A stretch of 64,000 bases of DNA from Rotaria macrura (taxonomy: Eukaryota > Rotifera > Eurotatoria > Philodinida > Philodinidae). The translations under genes and the position numbers were made by a program. This document shows positions 14,506 to 26,700 of the stretch, in pieces; positions within the stretch are counted from its first letter, which is position 1; each line of letters starts with the position of its first letter. The DNA lies in the NCBI GenBank assembly GCA_900239685.1, contig OENT01000710.1, positions 1 through 64,000 on the forward strand, read 5' to 3'. Below the pieces are notes generated by a model that did no database searches, was not told the DNA's origin, and worked only from the letters and a program-made list of their open reading frames with translations.

Positions 14506-17500
14506 AGGTCGTACACATCACGGCCACCTCGTTTTGTTCACATGGATCTGTTGATATTTACTTGATCTATAGCTTCGTTAATAACTATACATAAATGTAT
14601 TGCTTTTGAAAAGAAAAGCGTCTAATATATTTGGATACATTTTATGAATCACAGATTTTGTGATACACATTTTGAAAATTGAAATACATTCTCATTATTG
14701 TATACATCTATTTCTAAATAAGCAAATTGTCGTAACACATGGCAATGTCTAACAACAATGGCTTTAATGAGATTGATGTTTTTCTTTGGAGAGTGGCTTT
14801 TTCGAAATCATGCAACATAATTAAAATATTCAATTGATAGTTATTACAGAGTTTATTCATAACAGAATGGTGATGAATACAAGGCTATGGCAGTTAAGTA
14901 CATGAAAATAAAATTGGATAAAACACTGAAAAGAAACTAAAGAGCAAAGTGAACGTTTCGGTGCACATCACTATGCTGAAACACGTATAAAAGATATTGT
15001 TTTAAATATTCCATTTTCCAAAGATGGCTTCTGGAATTCTATTAGCTTCGATATTTTTAGCCATGTCAATTTTGCTTGAATATAGTTTCTCCCACTATCC
15101 TCTTGCTTTACCGGTCGAGGTACAAGTAGTGTCTTTAGCTTATAATCGAATCTACATCGTGAATGATGACGTATGTATTGAAGCTGTTGTGATCGTGGAT
15201 CGTTGATGATTGCAGCCAAAATCATTCGTACCACACTCAACAGATACATGATCAAGAAGAACTAAATGTACTAATAATATAGCGGCAGTATAGCGTTGCC
15301 TTTGACGCAACAAAGACTGAAGGATATTAAAAAGAAGCTCAATTGAGCGACGGTCTGATACAAATCGTAAGGTAGTAATTAATCTATGACCATGAGAATA
15401 CTCTTATGACGACGTATTCAGTACATTTTCTATGACTATTGCAATATATTGAGAAGATGAACATCATTTTTTGCCCATCTCGTAGAGATCTGTCCGAAGG
15501 ACTGTCTCTTCTACTGAAGTCTGATGGACAGCATCACGAAATTTAATCGGTATTTCTTGACCAATTCTTTCTGTCACGTTGATATAATCTGGAACACCAA
15601 AATTCATTCGATTAGAAACATTTTCGTACAAATTATGAATGAAATGTGACAGCAGGACTTTTACGTGTTTTATTATCCAACCACGGTTGTTCTATTATAA
15701 CATATCCTTTTATCTTCACTTTCTATAATATTGGTTGTACTGCTCATATACGAATGGTAAAGATCAACAACATCGTAGTTCTCTGGCTTTGTGCTTATAC
15801 GTAAGAACATACCTGCTAGAGCCATCTGATGAACACATGATGAAATTTAGAGTGTTTTCTTGTAGGCAATCAAGTCTTTTCAACTCTTCTTCTGTAAACA
15901 TTTCATCTTTTTCTTCGATTTAACGTGATCAGATACAGACAGCAACAAGTTCTTCCGAATGTTCTCGTTCATCATTTGTTATGATTATTGTCAAGTAGAC
16001 ATCGGACTAGGTCATATCTCAGGAAAAAATAGGTTTTTTGCAACAAGTACTTTCATTTTGACATCGGGATAGTTTAACATAATTTCAATCAATAATTCAG
16101 TAAACATGCTCATTCAGTTTCAGAAGTTCGTAGAAAATATGTTCGAGAAGCCACAGTAGAAATAAAGAATCGGCCGAATGTGGCAAAAAAACTTTACAAT
16201 GACTTCATCAAGATGACCATATAATCTGTCACTTCTATCAATAGAGATTTTGTCAACCGAAAACGCGGTACATCATCATGAGAATCCAACCTCTTTTGAA
16301 ATCTTGTGCGTTCTAATTGCATGATTTGTTGAATGTAGATAGTACGACAGAGAGTTTCAGCTTGTAAGAGTCATTTTGTCTGTTGTCAGTTCCAATGAGA
16401 AAGCCAACTAATAATTATATTGGCACTGTGCTTTTCAGAGCACCATTTTCGATCACGAATATGATTTTTTGCATTGGCCAGTAGTTCATAGCATATTTTT
16501 ATCACAGTTGGTGTCCACATTCTGGATGAGGCTAATAGTAAAGCACCTTGATACGCAAATGAACTAAATAATTTTTCATCTAGATAATTAAACCATTCAA
16601 GTAGGACATAGCGTGCAGAGTCACTCATATCTGTCTGCTTCGGTGAGGCCTGCTAAATTTGAAAGATTTGACATTTACCGATATCTGCTCGAAGAAATCT
16701 GAAAAGAACAGCAGAAATCATCGAAAAAATTGATAGATGACGTTAATTCTGACAGATGCATGCTTATCAAAAGAGTCGAATGTATCTTTACCATGTCCGA
16801 AGTTGAATAAAATTTGCTAGAACAATATTTTGAAATGATAGTGTTCGTATAATGATTAATTATACGGAACACGGTCGTATTCTCGAAACATTTTGATTGA
16901 AGGATATGTTGATAAATGTCATGACGAAACAAAGGTAACGAGATGAGTGCTTCGCAAATGGCTAGTATTTGAACCATAGTTACTGTTTTCAAGCGTTGTA
17001 ATATATTGTAAATACGGAGTAGATAAGTTTTCTTTACATCTACTTCATCCGACCAGGTAGTGACACAAAATACAGAAAATATTTATAACAGCACTTGGTC
17101 TCCAGAGAGATTGTTTGACCATTTGAATCACAATTCATAACTTAGTGAGTTCGAATTGTAGCATTTTTTTCGTATAGTCATAGGAGTTTTTAACCAATCT
17201 GACCAAATTGCAAGAAGCAGCGTACAATTGTAAATCATTCTCAGCATTTTCAATTCGATGCTGTTCTTTCAATATGTCTAGTTAATTCACGTGCATGATG
17301 TTCCCTCTTCAGAACTTTCAAGGAATCGCATTTCACCTCGAAAAAGTAATTTTGTACGATTATAGACGAAAGAATTGTGAGTAACATAGGCAAAAGAACA
17401 GCCTGCGTGTTTCGGCTGAAAGTAACATAAAGAAATTCTGTTAGAAAACGTAAGTATGGGAGAAGAAAGATTTCATCAGAAATGTATTGCATGTACAAAT

Positions 17501-18601
17501 GTTGAACAGAAGTCGGAAGGTAGGCAAGAATGAGTATTGCTAGTTATTTTTGTGAAAGTTGAAATGGACGCTTACCTGTTTTTTAAAAAATTAAAATCTT
17601 CAGCTTCGATTTCAAAATCATGCAGTGATGAATTAACACAAAAAACGAATGGTAATCGTCTGACGAGTGTATTTTCATTACACTCGATGATATTCAATAG
17701 ATCAATGGTTGATGGCATTGGAATGCTGATTAAGTTGAGCAAGTAATTCGTACAATCAGATGGAGGAGTTAGTAATGATTCTTTCTCATAATAATCAAGA
17801 ATAAGCAAGCGATATAACTTGTGTAAAATCAAGAACATTCTCTTCAGAGTCTATTAAAATTCGAACGCGAATCCATACTAAAGAATTCATGCAAATAACG
17901 ATGAAGAATTTTCATATTACAGTCGGCTTGTTGCCAAACTTCAGATTCAATAGATTGTTCATAATAAGTTGACCCATCAATATCATAAAAACACAATAAT
18001 ACAACTAAACTATGAATAGTTTGTAGACTAACATGTGTTGACGTCGTCGTAGCCATCATTAAATGACATTGTTCAATTAAATTTTGTACTTTAACTACAC
18101 TCGATCCTTCATTGTATCATTCATATATTCAATGAAAATAGATAATAGAGGTGAATCACGGCGAATGCAACGATCAATGTTTTCGTCTTGTCTTTGAGTA
18201 CCCAAGGCCAGCGTATAATGCTATCAAAGCAGCCAAGATAGATGAATGAATTTCTTTTGTTACTATGTCTTGTGAAAGAAGCTATGTTCGCATACTTCCA
18301 GGGGTCTTTGTAAATGAATCATTGTTTATCAGAGCGATCATCATTAACATTCAATCGATGCAGATGTTGATCTTTTCGTTATTAACTAGTTCGAATTGTC
18401 TCCAAAGAATTTCACCGACAATTGGCATTATCCTAATTACAAATAAAATTTTCAAACAAACTCTGGAATTCTCTTTGAGAAATAAGGATTCAAACCAATG
18501 AGCGATCACTTCTATCGGTGATCAATTTAGAGCAGATACTAATTGAATTTTGAAAAGACAAATGCTGTCTTCAATATCAACCTATAACAAGCTGCCAAGG
18601 A

Positions 18602-18690
18602 TGGGTGAGCTTGAGTGAACGTTTGAGTGTGTTGGTAACCAGCCGCCTATGCCAACATGCATAAATGCACGCAAGTCCACCCACACCCAT
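18602..18690. repeat. Telomere-like G-rich foldback
   Basis: The left arm (TGGGTGAGCTTGAGTG, then GTGTTGG) is an imperfect inverted match to the right arm (CCAACATG ... GCAAGTCCACCCACACCCA), meeting at a short loop around 18640-18650. It has the same GGTGTG character as the other foldbacks in the window. Confidence 0.5.
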
Positions 18691-19881
18691 ATTTTATTTA
18701 ATAGCTCTTAAGATTTGGACATGATTAAAGCGAACAAAATAGAAATCGTCTAAATAATGTACATTTGGAATTAAGAACGAGAAATTACATGTAATACGAA
18801 GGAAATCGTTCTAAACTTCTACTGAAAGGCTGTCATCTTATTAAACGTATAAGATTCAACCAGAGACCAAAAACAAATTTATTTCATAAACAATCTTTTC
18901 TCATCAAAAAAAGAAGAAAAAGTCAAAATTCGAAAAAAAAATCTCGGATTCGGATTCCCATATCCTATCTACCCTAATAGCAAACTTCCCAGGTGTCTCA
19001 GCAGAAACAGATGAGAAAAACATTATTTTTTTCTATGCGAATGAACACACAGACTTAGAGCCACACTCACCAACAAACGTAATCAACTCATTTCGGTGTA
19101 TAAGATCTTCCTCTCAGTAGAAGCAATTTAGAAGTATTTTCTCGGTTGTGAACGATATACTGTACAGTTTAGTTGAAATTTTTCAAACTGCTAAAGTAAT
19201 TTATTTGATAGATAACAAAAGGACGCTATGACATTGTTGAAAGAAAACGATTTTAAACTTAAATAGTAAAACCCGAAAACTCAGAAAAGATAATTTCTCC
19301 ACATAGATTTAACAGTTGACCTGGAATTTCTACTACTAGGTTTTGGTTTTTCAAGCGACCACAATCGAATATGAAACGAACAAAAACCTACAATTATATT
19401 TGACTGGGAAAAAATATCAAATAAACTACTTTACTAAATAGTTTATATTACTTAAAAAAAGGAAAGAAAGTTTCAAGTTAAATTATGATTACTCGAGCGG
19501 AGATGGCCAATCAAGTAAAAAAACGACTTGGCTTCACTCAAGGATTTTTTTAATGAATTATGACTCGACTTGGCTTGAAATATAAAAACTCTGACTTGCG
19601 AGAGATGCTGCCTCGATTCGGTTTTGACCATTGTTTTCTTGTCACATTAAAATGTATTTGACCCATTTCATTTCATACGATCTTTTATTATAGTTAAACT
19701 CTTCTAATGACATCTTTCGTTATTGTTTCTTATTCGCTCCGTATTCACACTGGCTGATTGATCAATCAGTCAGTACGCCGACATAATAAATTAAAAAGAA
19801 ACAAAGATGTTGAATGAACAATAACCATGAAAAGAATATTTATAGAATTGTTTGCCGATTAATCGTTATACATTTGTTAAG

Positions 19882-19888
19882 TATAAAA
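19882..19888 (+). promoter_or_regulatory. Possible TATA box
   Basis: TATAAAA lies 26 bp before the ATG at 19914. The spacing would put the transcription start almost at the ATG, so the assignment is weak in AT-rich sequence. Confidence 0.3.
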
Positions 19889-19913
19889 CAATCGTTATCA
19901 GTTCGTTTTAAAT

Positions 19914-22900
19914 ATGGAAGAAATAATCTCGAACAAACTTGATAAACGATGGAAAAACATAGTTATGGATGGTACTAAATCACCAGTAAAATCGTCTTTA
20001 CGTAAACAATTGCATCATTTAATAAAAAATCAACCAAATCATGCCACTGCCACCACGACTACCACCACAAACTCAAATATACCACTTGTCATAGTTTTCT
20101 TTTTCGAGGAAGGAGGTAACGATCAATAAAGCAATAAATAATATTTTTGTATCGATAATAATTTATTACTATATGTAGACATTCCAATTGAACCTTCACG
20201 GCCTCGTGTTTCAAAAATAAATAATGAAGATACAATATATAATGTCGATGAACTTTATGATCAAAAATCAAATGATCGACCACTAAATGATCAAGAATTA
20301 AACAATAAAATGGAAACGTAACTTTTAATCATTAATATAATAACGAATACTTAAGAGATGCTCCGTTAAAAAACTAGACATTTTCGACCATCGAAAAACA
20401 TGTGGGTCAACCGATTTTGAGTTTGACCCTATAGAAATTTCAGCACTTGTGTACCGTAGATGAATCCAAAATACTACGGTCTAAAGACTTACCTGTGCTT
20501 CGCTAGAGCAGATGCACTCGAGACACCCTCAAATAATGAGAAAAAACTGCAAAAATTCGATCTATCTTTTCTTTTGATTTTTCCAGCGCGAAATCTTTCA
20601 CTGTTGAAACTAAGTCATATACCATTAGATAGAACTTGAATTGCTCTACAAAACCGTGTATATGATATATATCTATCGTTTCAATTTATTATCGAAAAAG
20701 TTCAAAACAGTGATTTTTTGAGTATTTTGACCTTATGTCTAGGAGAGAAATGAACGTCGAAAAAATCCAGTTATAGTGCTTTGTAGCTAATTCAAGTCTG
20801 CATCAAATGGTATATAAGACATTGATTTAAAACGTTCGACCCATGAGATCGTCTAACTTGAAATAGCATCCACTGACTGTAATCTTTACTTTCACTGAGC
20901 ATAGTATATATTTGTACTTTTTCACAATTTCTACTCAGTACATTCGAATGATTCTTCACTCATTAGAGCTTGACTTACTCTGCAAAACTATGAATATCAC
21001 ATTTTGTTACAATGTCATTTCGAACTCGGAAAGGTCGAAATAATGTCTTTCTAACATATAAAACTTTGGAAAACGTTTCAGTATTTCGGCTATATGCACA
21101 GGATAAAAATAAATCTACGAAAAGATGCTTATGCTACATTATAGAGCATTCAATTCTGCATCGAATGGAACATTATGCATTGATTTAAAACGTTTGAGCC
21201 ATGAGATCATAGAACCTGAATATCATCCCCTGACGGTATATTCAGCATAGTACCATGTGTGTATGTCGAGATCTTTTTCTTTTTTGTTTCATTCTGTACC
21301 TTTAAATAAAAGACCACTAGATAGAGCTCAACATCCTCTACAAAACGATATGTGAAATTTTTTTCTGCAAGCTAAACTTACATATCAAAATGACTTCAAA
21401 AGTTATTTTGAGGAATTGCCCTTTAACAAGGAGTTAAAATATACCCACTTATTGAGTTCCATTCGAAAGTAATACATGACCTTCATCGAATGATATCAGA
21501 TTTGTCTGGTTTAAACCAGCACGTGCCCCTCTATTACCTTATATTACAAAACCTTTGAAAAGAAACAAAATTATTTTTCAAAAATGTCTGTACTCCCCCA
21601 CACGGATTTTTGATAAAATCCTTAATTTTTGTGTTTAAAGCTTTTTCAATCTAAACTAATAGATGGACGTATGCTGATTTAAACCAGATAACGTTGTTGT
21701 CATTCGATGAAAGTTCTGTATAATTTTCCGATGGACCTAAATTATAGCGTCTATTTCAATTGATTATTTCAGGGCTTTCTTTAAAATGACTTATGAGGTC
21801 ATTTCCGATTGAAATTTTAGTTCGCAGAAAACGGTTTTACATGTGGTTGTGTAAAGGAAGTCGAGCTCTGTCTGTTGGTGTGGTATTCGAAAGTACTGAA
21901 TGAAACGAAAAAGAAAGAGATCTCACCACACATATTTCGTACTATGCTCAGTGAAAGTAAAGATTACAGTCAGTGGATGCTATTTCAAGTTAGACGATCT
22001 CATGGGTCGAACGTTTTAAATCAATGTCTTATATACCATTTGATGCAGACTTGAATTAGCTACAAAGCACTATAACTGGATTTTTTCGACGTTCATTTCT
22101 CTCCTAGACATAAGGTCAAAATACTCAAAAAATCACTGTTTTGAACTTTTTCGATAATAAATTGAAACGATAGATATATATCATATACACGGTTTTGTAG
22201 AGCAATTCAAGTTCTATCTAATGGTATATGACTTAGTTTCAACAGTGAAAGATTTCGCGCTGGAAAAATCAAAAGAAAAGATAGATCGAATTTTTGCAGT
22301 TTTTTCTCATTATTTGAGGGTGTCTCGAGTGCATCTGCTCTAGCGAAGCACAGGTAAGTCTTTAGACCGTAGTATTTTGGATTCATCTGTGGTACACAAG
22401 TGCTGAAATTTCTATAGGGTCAAACTCAAAATCGGTTGACCCACATGTTTTTGAAATACCTGGTGTTTTCATGGAACGTCTCTTAATACTTCCGTTTGTT
22501 TCAGAATGGCGCTAATGAATGATACACCACCATTAACAGGAACTCAACAAATTATAAATGATAAATCACCGTTGAAAGATGATGAATCATTTAATATATT
22601 ACGACCATTAACAAATCATGATCCAATACTCGATGATGAAACACCATTAAAAAATAATCGTACAATAAAAAATATATTGTTATCATCCGATGATACAGTC
22701 ATTAATGGTACGTCAATACAAGATTATCCGCATGATGATGATCTCGAAGATAATTATTTAGTTCAATTAAAGAACGATAATGATACCATGATGAAAATGT
22801 TTGATGAGAGAATTGATCGATTTGAGAAAAAAATTAAGAAAACTACTGAGCAACTAAACCGAATGAATCACGATTTGAAGCAAATGATGATTCAAAAAGA

Positions 22901-22967
22901 AAACAAACAAAATGAGTTTATTAAACTTTTAAATGAACATAAACGTTTTGTAAAATCGAAAAAGTAA
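19914..22967 (+). CDS. Hypothetical coiled-coil protein with transposon-bearing intron
   Basis: Exons 19914-20115, 20179-20317 and 22505-22967 join in frame to 267 residues. The protein is hydrophilic. It starts with a basic segment, has a Thr run (ATATTTTTT), then an Asp/Asn-rich middle with repeated ND and DDE/DDD clusters, and ends in a predicted coiled coil from about residue 205 (MMKMFDERIDRFEKKIKK onward) to a basic tail. No signal peptide, membrane segment or known domain was recognised, so no function is given. Intron 1 is 63 bp. Intron 2 is 2187 bp because it contains the inverted-repeat element at 20351-22486; without the element it would be about 55 bp, the normal size here. Splice sites GTAACT and TTTCAG are intact, so the gene may still work if the long hairpin intron is removed. 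Confidence 0.8.
20351..22486. mobile_element. 2.1 kb long-inverted-repeat transposon, TTAA-flanked, Kolobok-like
   Basis: Near-identical inverted arms of about 550 bp occupy 20351-20906 and 21940-22486. Each outer end is TTAA followed by GAGATGCTCCGT on the left or its counterpart GAGACGTTCCAT on the right. TTAA on both sides with termini GAG/CTC fits the TTAA target and RRR termini of Kolobok-type elements; piggyBac- or Sola3-like origin, or a 3 bp TAC duplication outside TTAA, are alternatives. The roughly 1 kb centre has no transposase ORF, so the copy is non-autonomous. The sequence beyond the left arm (from about 20790) recurs in diverged form from about 21150, so the centre is itself built from duplicated arm sequence. 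It sits within intron 2 of the coiled-coil gene. Confidence 0.85.
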
Positions 22968-23607
22968 GCCAATTAAAAAAAAAGAATTAAATCGAATGTT
23001 TTGTAGTAGGTTGAACCAAAACCGACAAAAAAGCGTCAAAAGAATGAAACATGCGAGAACTGGTGGTGGTGGAAAATAAATTTGGTTATTTATTAATCGA
23101 TTTTTATGAAAGACATTAATTCGTTTATTGATCAATATTCATCAAGACAAAAAACAAAGACGAAAGACTTAAAAATCTCTTTGCTCGACTGTGTTATTGT
23201 TGTTCAGTTGTAGAAAAATATTTTTTTTTTGTATGTCGAAAATCTATGAACGATAAAGTTTGCTTGTTTTTTTTGGAATAGTTATTAAAATATATGTAGA
23301 CATGCCAACTTTCTTTTGTCTATTTGACTTGCTGTAATTTCACATTCTCATATCTGTATATTGATCATATAAACAATGAGAAAAAATTTCTTCAATGAAA
23401 TTCTATGGAACTACTTCGAATTGTATTCCTTATTTATATTCATAGTAACATAGATATCCATCAGTATAATTTGCCAGAGAAAAAATTGATTTCTTCAGAC
23501 TATTCGATTTGACAATACAACAGAAAAATCAGTAAAAAAAATGAAAGAAAACTTGATATTGACAAAATTCTGGACGGACAGTTAAATCAACGAGCACTAT
23601 ATTACGC

Positions 23608-23700
23608 CATAGGTGGCGGAACGTGTAGGCCCGCTGAAGCTTAAGCTTCACCTGATTTTGGTCTCTGTAGGCTTAGCCTCACCGAAATTCTAAATTCTGG
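23608..23700. repeat. Possible end of a dispersed repeat
   Basis: This block has a different composition from its surroundings and contains the near-palindrome GAAGCTTAAGCTTC plus two related GTAGGC...GCCTCAC-like motifs. The start CATAGGTGGCGGAAC has the look of a transposon terminus, but no matching second end or target duplication was found in the window. Confidence 0.25.
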
Positions 23701-26700
23701 CATTAGTCATTTTTATACAACTTCAAACATTTCTATAGATGAAATTTTCTTTTACTTTGAAGATTGATATTTTCCACGGTTTATTTGTGTATTTTGATGA
23801 CGAAGAAAAAAGACCTGAACACTGTGGTACACTTCAACTTTGCGATTTCATCGTATCGCAATGATTTATAGAGATACCTTCTGTTTTGACGAAATGGCGA
23901 GCGAAATGAACGATTTGTGGTACTTGATGGTAGCCTATGTATAAAACTTGGAGAGATCTCAAAGATCGTCCTCTGTTTTTAATAAATACTACTGTTTCAT
24001 TCTTTTTGTATTGTGAAACATAGTCTTCAAGTCTTTTAAAACTTAAACATTAATGTGTGAAAGATCGTATTGCTTTCATTAGGTAAATATAAATTTATTG
24101 TAATTTCTCGACTAATTTGGTTTCATCAACTTATCAATATGATGGGAAAATGAACCCCATATTCTGTTTCAATTGATAGAAATTAGATATTATATTCCGC
24201 TCTATCAATATGAAAACGATCAAAAATGTGTTTTAAATTCTAAGAGTGTGGAAATTTTAGATTAGAAAAAAATATAGAAACCTCGGATAATCCGAATGTT
24301 TTGCTGGTATTCAAAAAGTTAATCAGAGTTGAACTTATTGAATAACAGCAAAATATCCCTGATATTATTTTGCCGTCTTCCTTTCGCCCAGTGAGGCGCG
24401 ACCAAAGATCCCCTTCGGAGTTTTTATTTATTTCAGAAAATAACGATATTATGTAAAGGTTGGCGAAATTAAATCGGGGTCGCACAATACGGATCCGAAT
24501 AGTCAGATTTCGAAAATGTTGAGCTCACTGTTCTGTTACGATTTCTCAACATTAACAATTGTGTACGAGTGTCATTTATTGAAACGAAGTTTAGCAATTG
24601 AAAATTTCACATGTACAAACGATTAAACTTTTGGAAATCATAAATAATATTTCGAATCAGCACAGTGCTTAGTTTCGAACAACGGTTTGTTAAGTCAATT
24701 TATTCTTATGACACGTCAGAATTGTTTGGCAGCTTCCTATCAATTAGAAAAGGCTGCTTAATAATTAGATAAATAATGATTGATTGTGCCCTATTCCATA
24801 GCAATATAGACGTTGGATTCTGTTAGGTTGCAACTCTCAATGTCCTCTTCCCTTTTCACTGTAGACACTAACTCAACTGTCATTGCATCAGAATCACATC
24901 CGAGAAAGATGGGCACAATGTTGAGCAGATGCATCAATAACCAATACAGTAAGCGGTATTTTCAGCTACTTTTCTCAGTAGAAATAGTTACTCGCTATTA
25001 GTAAATTGTTGATAATCAATAGGTAAAGTCGAGCATAGAACGAAGAAAACTCCTATAAGACTAGTTATAAAGTTCAGAATTTTTTGATGTTGAAATATTT
25101 CAATGATTTTACGATTTATTTCAAAAGAATCCATAGGGTCCGAATTCAATTTTGTGATATTGAAATAGGAGTCTGTTTAAATGACATTTCACTTTTCCAA
25201 TAAAACTATGAAATCATTCTGAATAAGCTTGACCTAATTTAAATTCTTGATTAAACAGGAATTTCACTGATATGTTTTTTATTTGGTAAAAATCTGTTTA
25301 CTGTAACCCAATGAGTTTTCACTATAAAATACTCGTTCAAAAGTCAATAAACGAAGTTTTTTCTCAAGATTTCCGCAAATAATTTGTCCAGAGACCATGT
25401 TCGATGACAATTCATATGAAGCATTCCTACGTCTGTTTCAAATGTTACTTTCATGAAAATAGAGCGCTCAATTTCTTTTTATTCAAAAATGTTTTCTCCA
25501 AAGATTTGTCTTTAGTATGTCTCTCAAAACGAATCATTTTGATTGATTACTATTTTCGATTATTTTCAAATCAATGATTTCAGTTTCACTTGTCAAATTC
25601 ACCTCTGAACTAAACTTTTATTTCATGCTAACGAAAAGAACATTTAGCAGTTTTATTATCACCATACGTCGTAAAATGAGCACAAGTGATAATTTTCACT
25701 TTTATTCACATGATAAAATTATGCTTCGTATTTCTGCATAATTGAAATTTCAATATTATTCATTTCTGACTCAGACATCTTGTAAAATATTCTTACGTCA
25801 TAAAATAACTTGTGAATCGAAGTACTAAAACAGAAAATATTGATTTTCAGTAGAATGAAAAACAGTTAGATACTTTCATCTGTCAGTTAAGAGTAAGAGT
25901 TCTTCAAATAAAGGAGTTCGAACCATTGGAAGAGAAATATACAAATACGCTCAGATGAACTCGACGATGCTAGTAGTTTTTTTCTTCCGTTTCACATGAC
26001 ATTTCTGAAAAAACTAATTCTCCATCAAAATCACGCCGCTTTAACATGTAATTCTGTATGTTTTATTTGTAACATTACCCATATGTATCATACTAAACTT
26101 TTTTGTGGATGGAAAAGAAACATTGTTGAAGTTAATGTATAATTTTACGCCTTCGCAGAAGTCTGCCTTCGTTCATTAATAAATGTTAATCCAATTTAGT
26201 TACTGGGTACTTTTAATGCGCTGAGGGCTTTATGTTCATATCAGCAGCATTTTTTTTCTAGAAGATATATAAACTGTCGAAGAAAAAAAACAGTTCAAAA
26301 CAGAAAGATTTTTTAGTTCATAATATAAAAAAGTTTTTTTCAAGTGTATGTGATGTCTTTTAATTGTTCATAAAACTCGATGTCCTTAATCACCACTCAT
26401 CGGAAAATCTCATTAAAAAAATTTTCATACCAATTTACTAAACTTGAAAATTTTCGTGATTATTCTTGCAACTCGAAAATAGTAATTAGTTTTTACTTCA
26501 GATTTTCTACCAGTCACATGCTCGCAACTGCTATTTAGAACTGTTTATGTGTAGAATTAGATCTAAATTTATTTTATCTGCCTATATCCGAACATGGGGA
26601 AATTATGTACATTTAAAGAAAACTGACTCGTTATTGAGCGATTTCTCTGCGTCCGACACACTTTTATTTTGTTATTGTGGATTTTATCTTCTCAGAGGGA

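Larger units (their letters stand above)
12245..18060 (-). pseudogene. PRKDC: Decayed DNA-PKcs (PRKDC)-like PIKK kinase gene
   Basis: Read leftwards, separate minus-strand fragments follow the C-terminal part of DNA-PKcs in order. At about 14231-13870 are RLLKIIDLYP and, after an in-frame stop, LYQIAAHLDKPIA (compare RLLQIIERYP and MVALLDKDQA). At about 13080-12960 is QLYEVIEQIAKLYPQ. At about 12950-12650 is IEKEFDDLFGKDVELF. At about 12600-12270 is LEIPGQY followed by the kinase N-lobe with FVKADEDIRQDQ and FSIMND. DNA-PKcs is the end-joining repair kinase. Stops and frameshifts split the frame, about 0.8 kb of unrelated sequence separates the 13870 and 13080 pieces, and the catalytic loop, C-lobe and FATC are missing. 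Further helical minus-strand fragments at 16386-16628, 16675-16992, 17250-17498, 17572-17838 and 17844-18059 may be the HEAT-repeat region of the same gene; that part is inference. At about 5.8 kb the locus is under half the coding length of DNA-PKcs. Confidence 0.8.
18061..19913. other. Intergenic stretch
   Basis: No intact gene is seen. The left few hundred bases may be further 5' remains of the kinase pseudogene. A G-rich foldback lies at 18602-18690. A TATA-like element just before 19914 probably belongs to the coiled-coil gene. Confidence 0.5.

Noticed and set aside
15831..15852. CTGATGA ... GAAAT, second hammerhead candidate
   Set aside because: The intervening ACACATGAT cannot form stem II and there is no paired stem I.
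24240..24485. 81-codon minus-strand open frame with a GC-richer core
   Set aside because: No domain, no neighbours in frame and no signal for expression.
25913..25990. Possible minus-strand tRNA: GGTTCGAACTCC is a good B box
   Set aside because: No acceptor stem, anticodon stem or convincing A box could be built around it.
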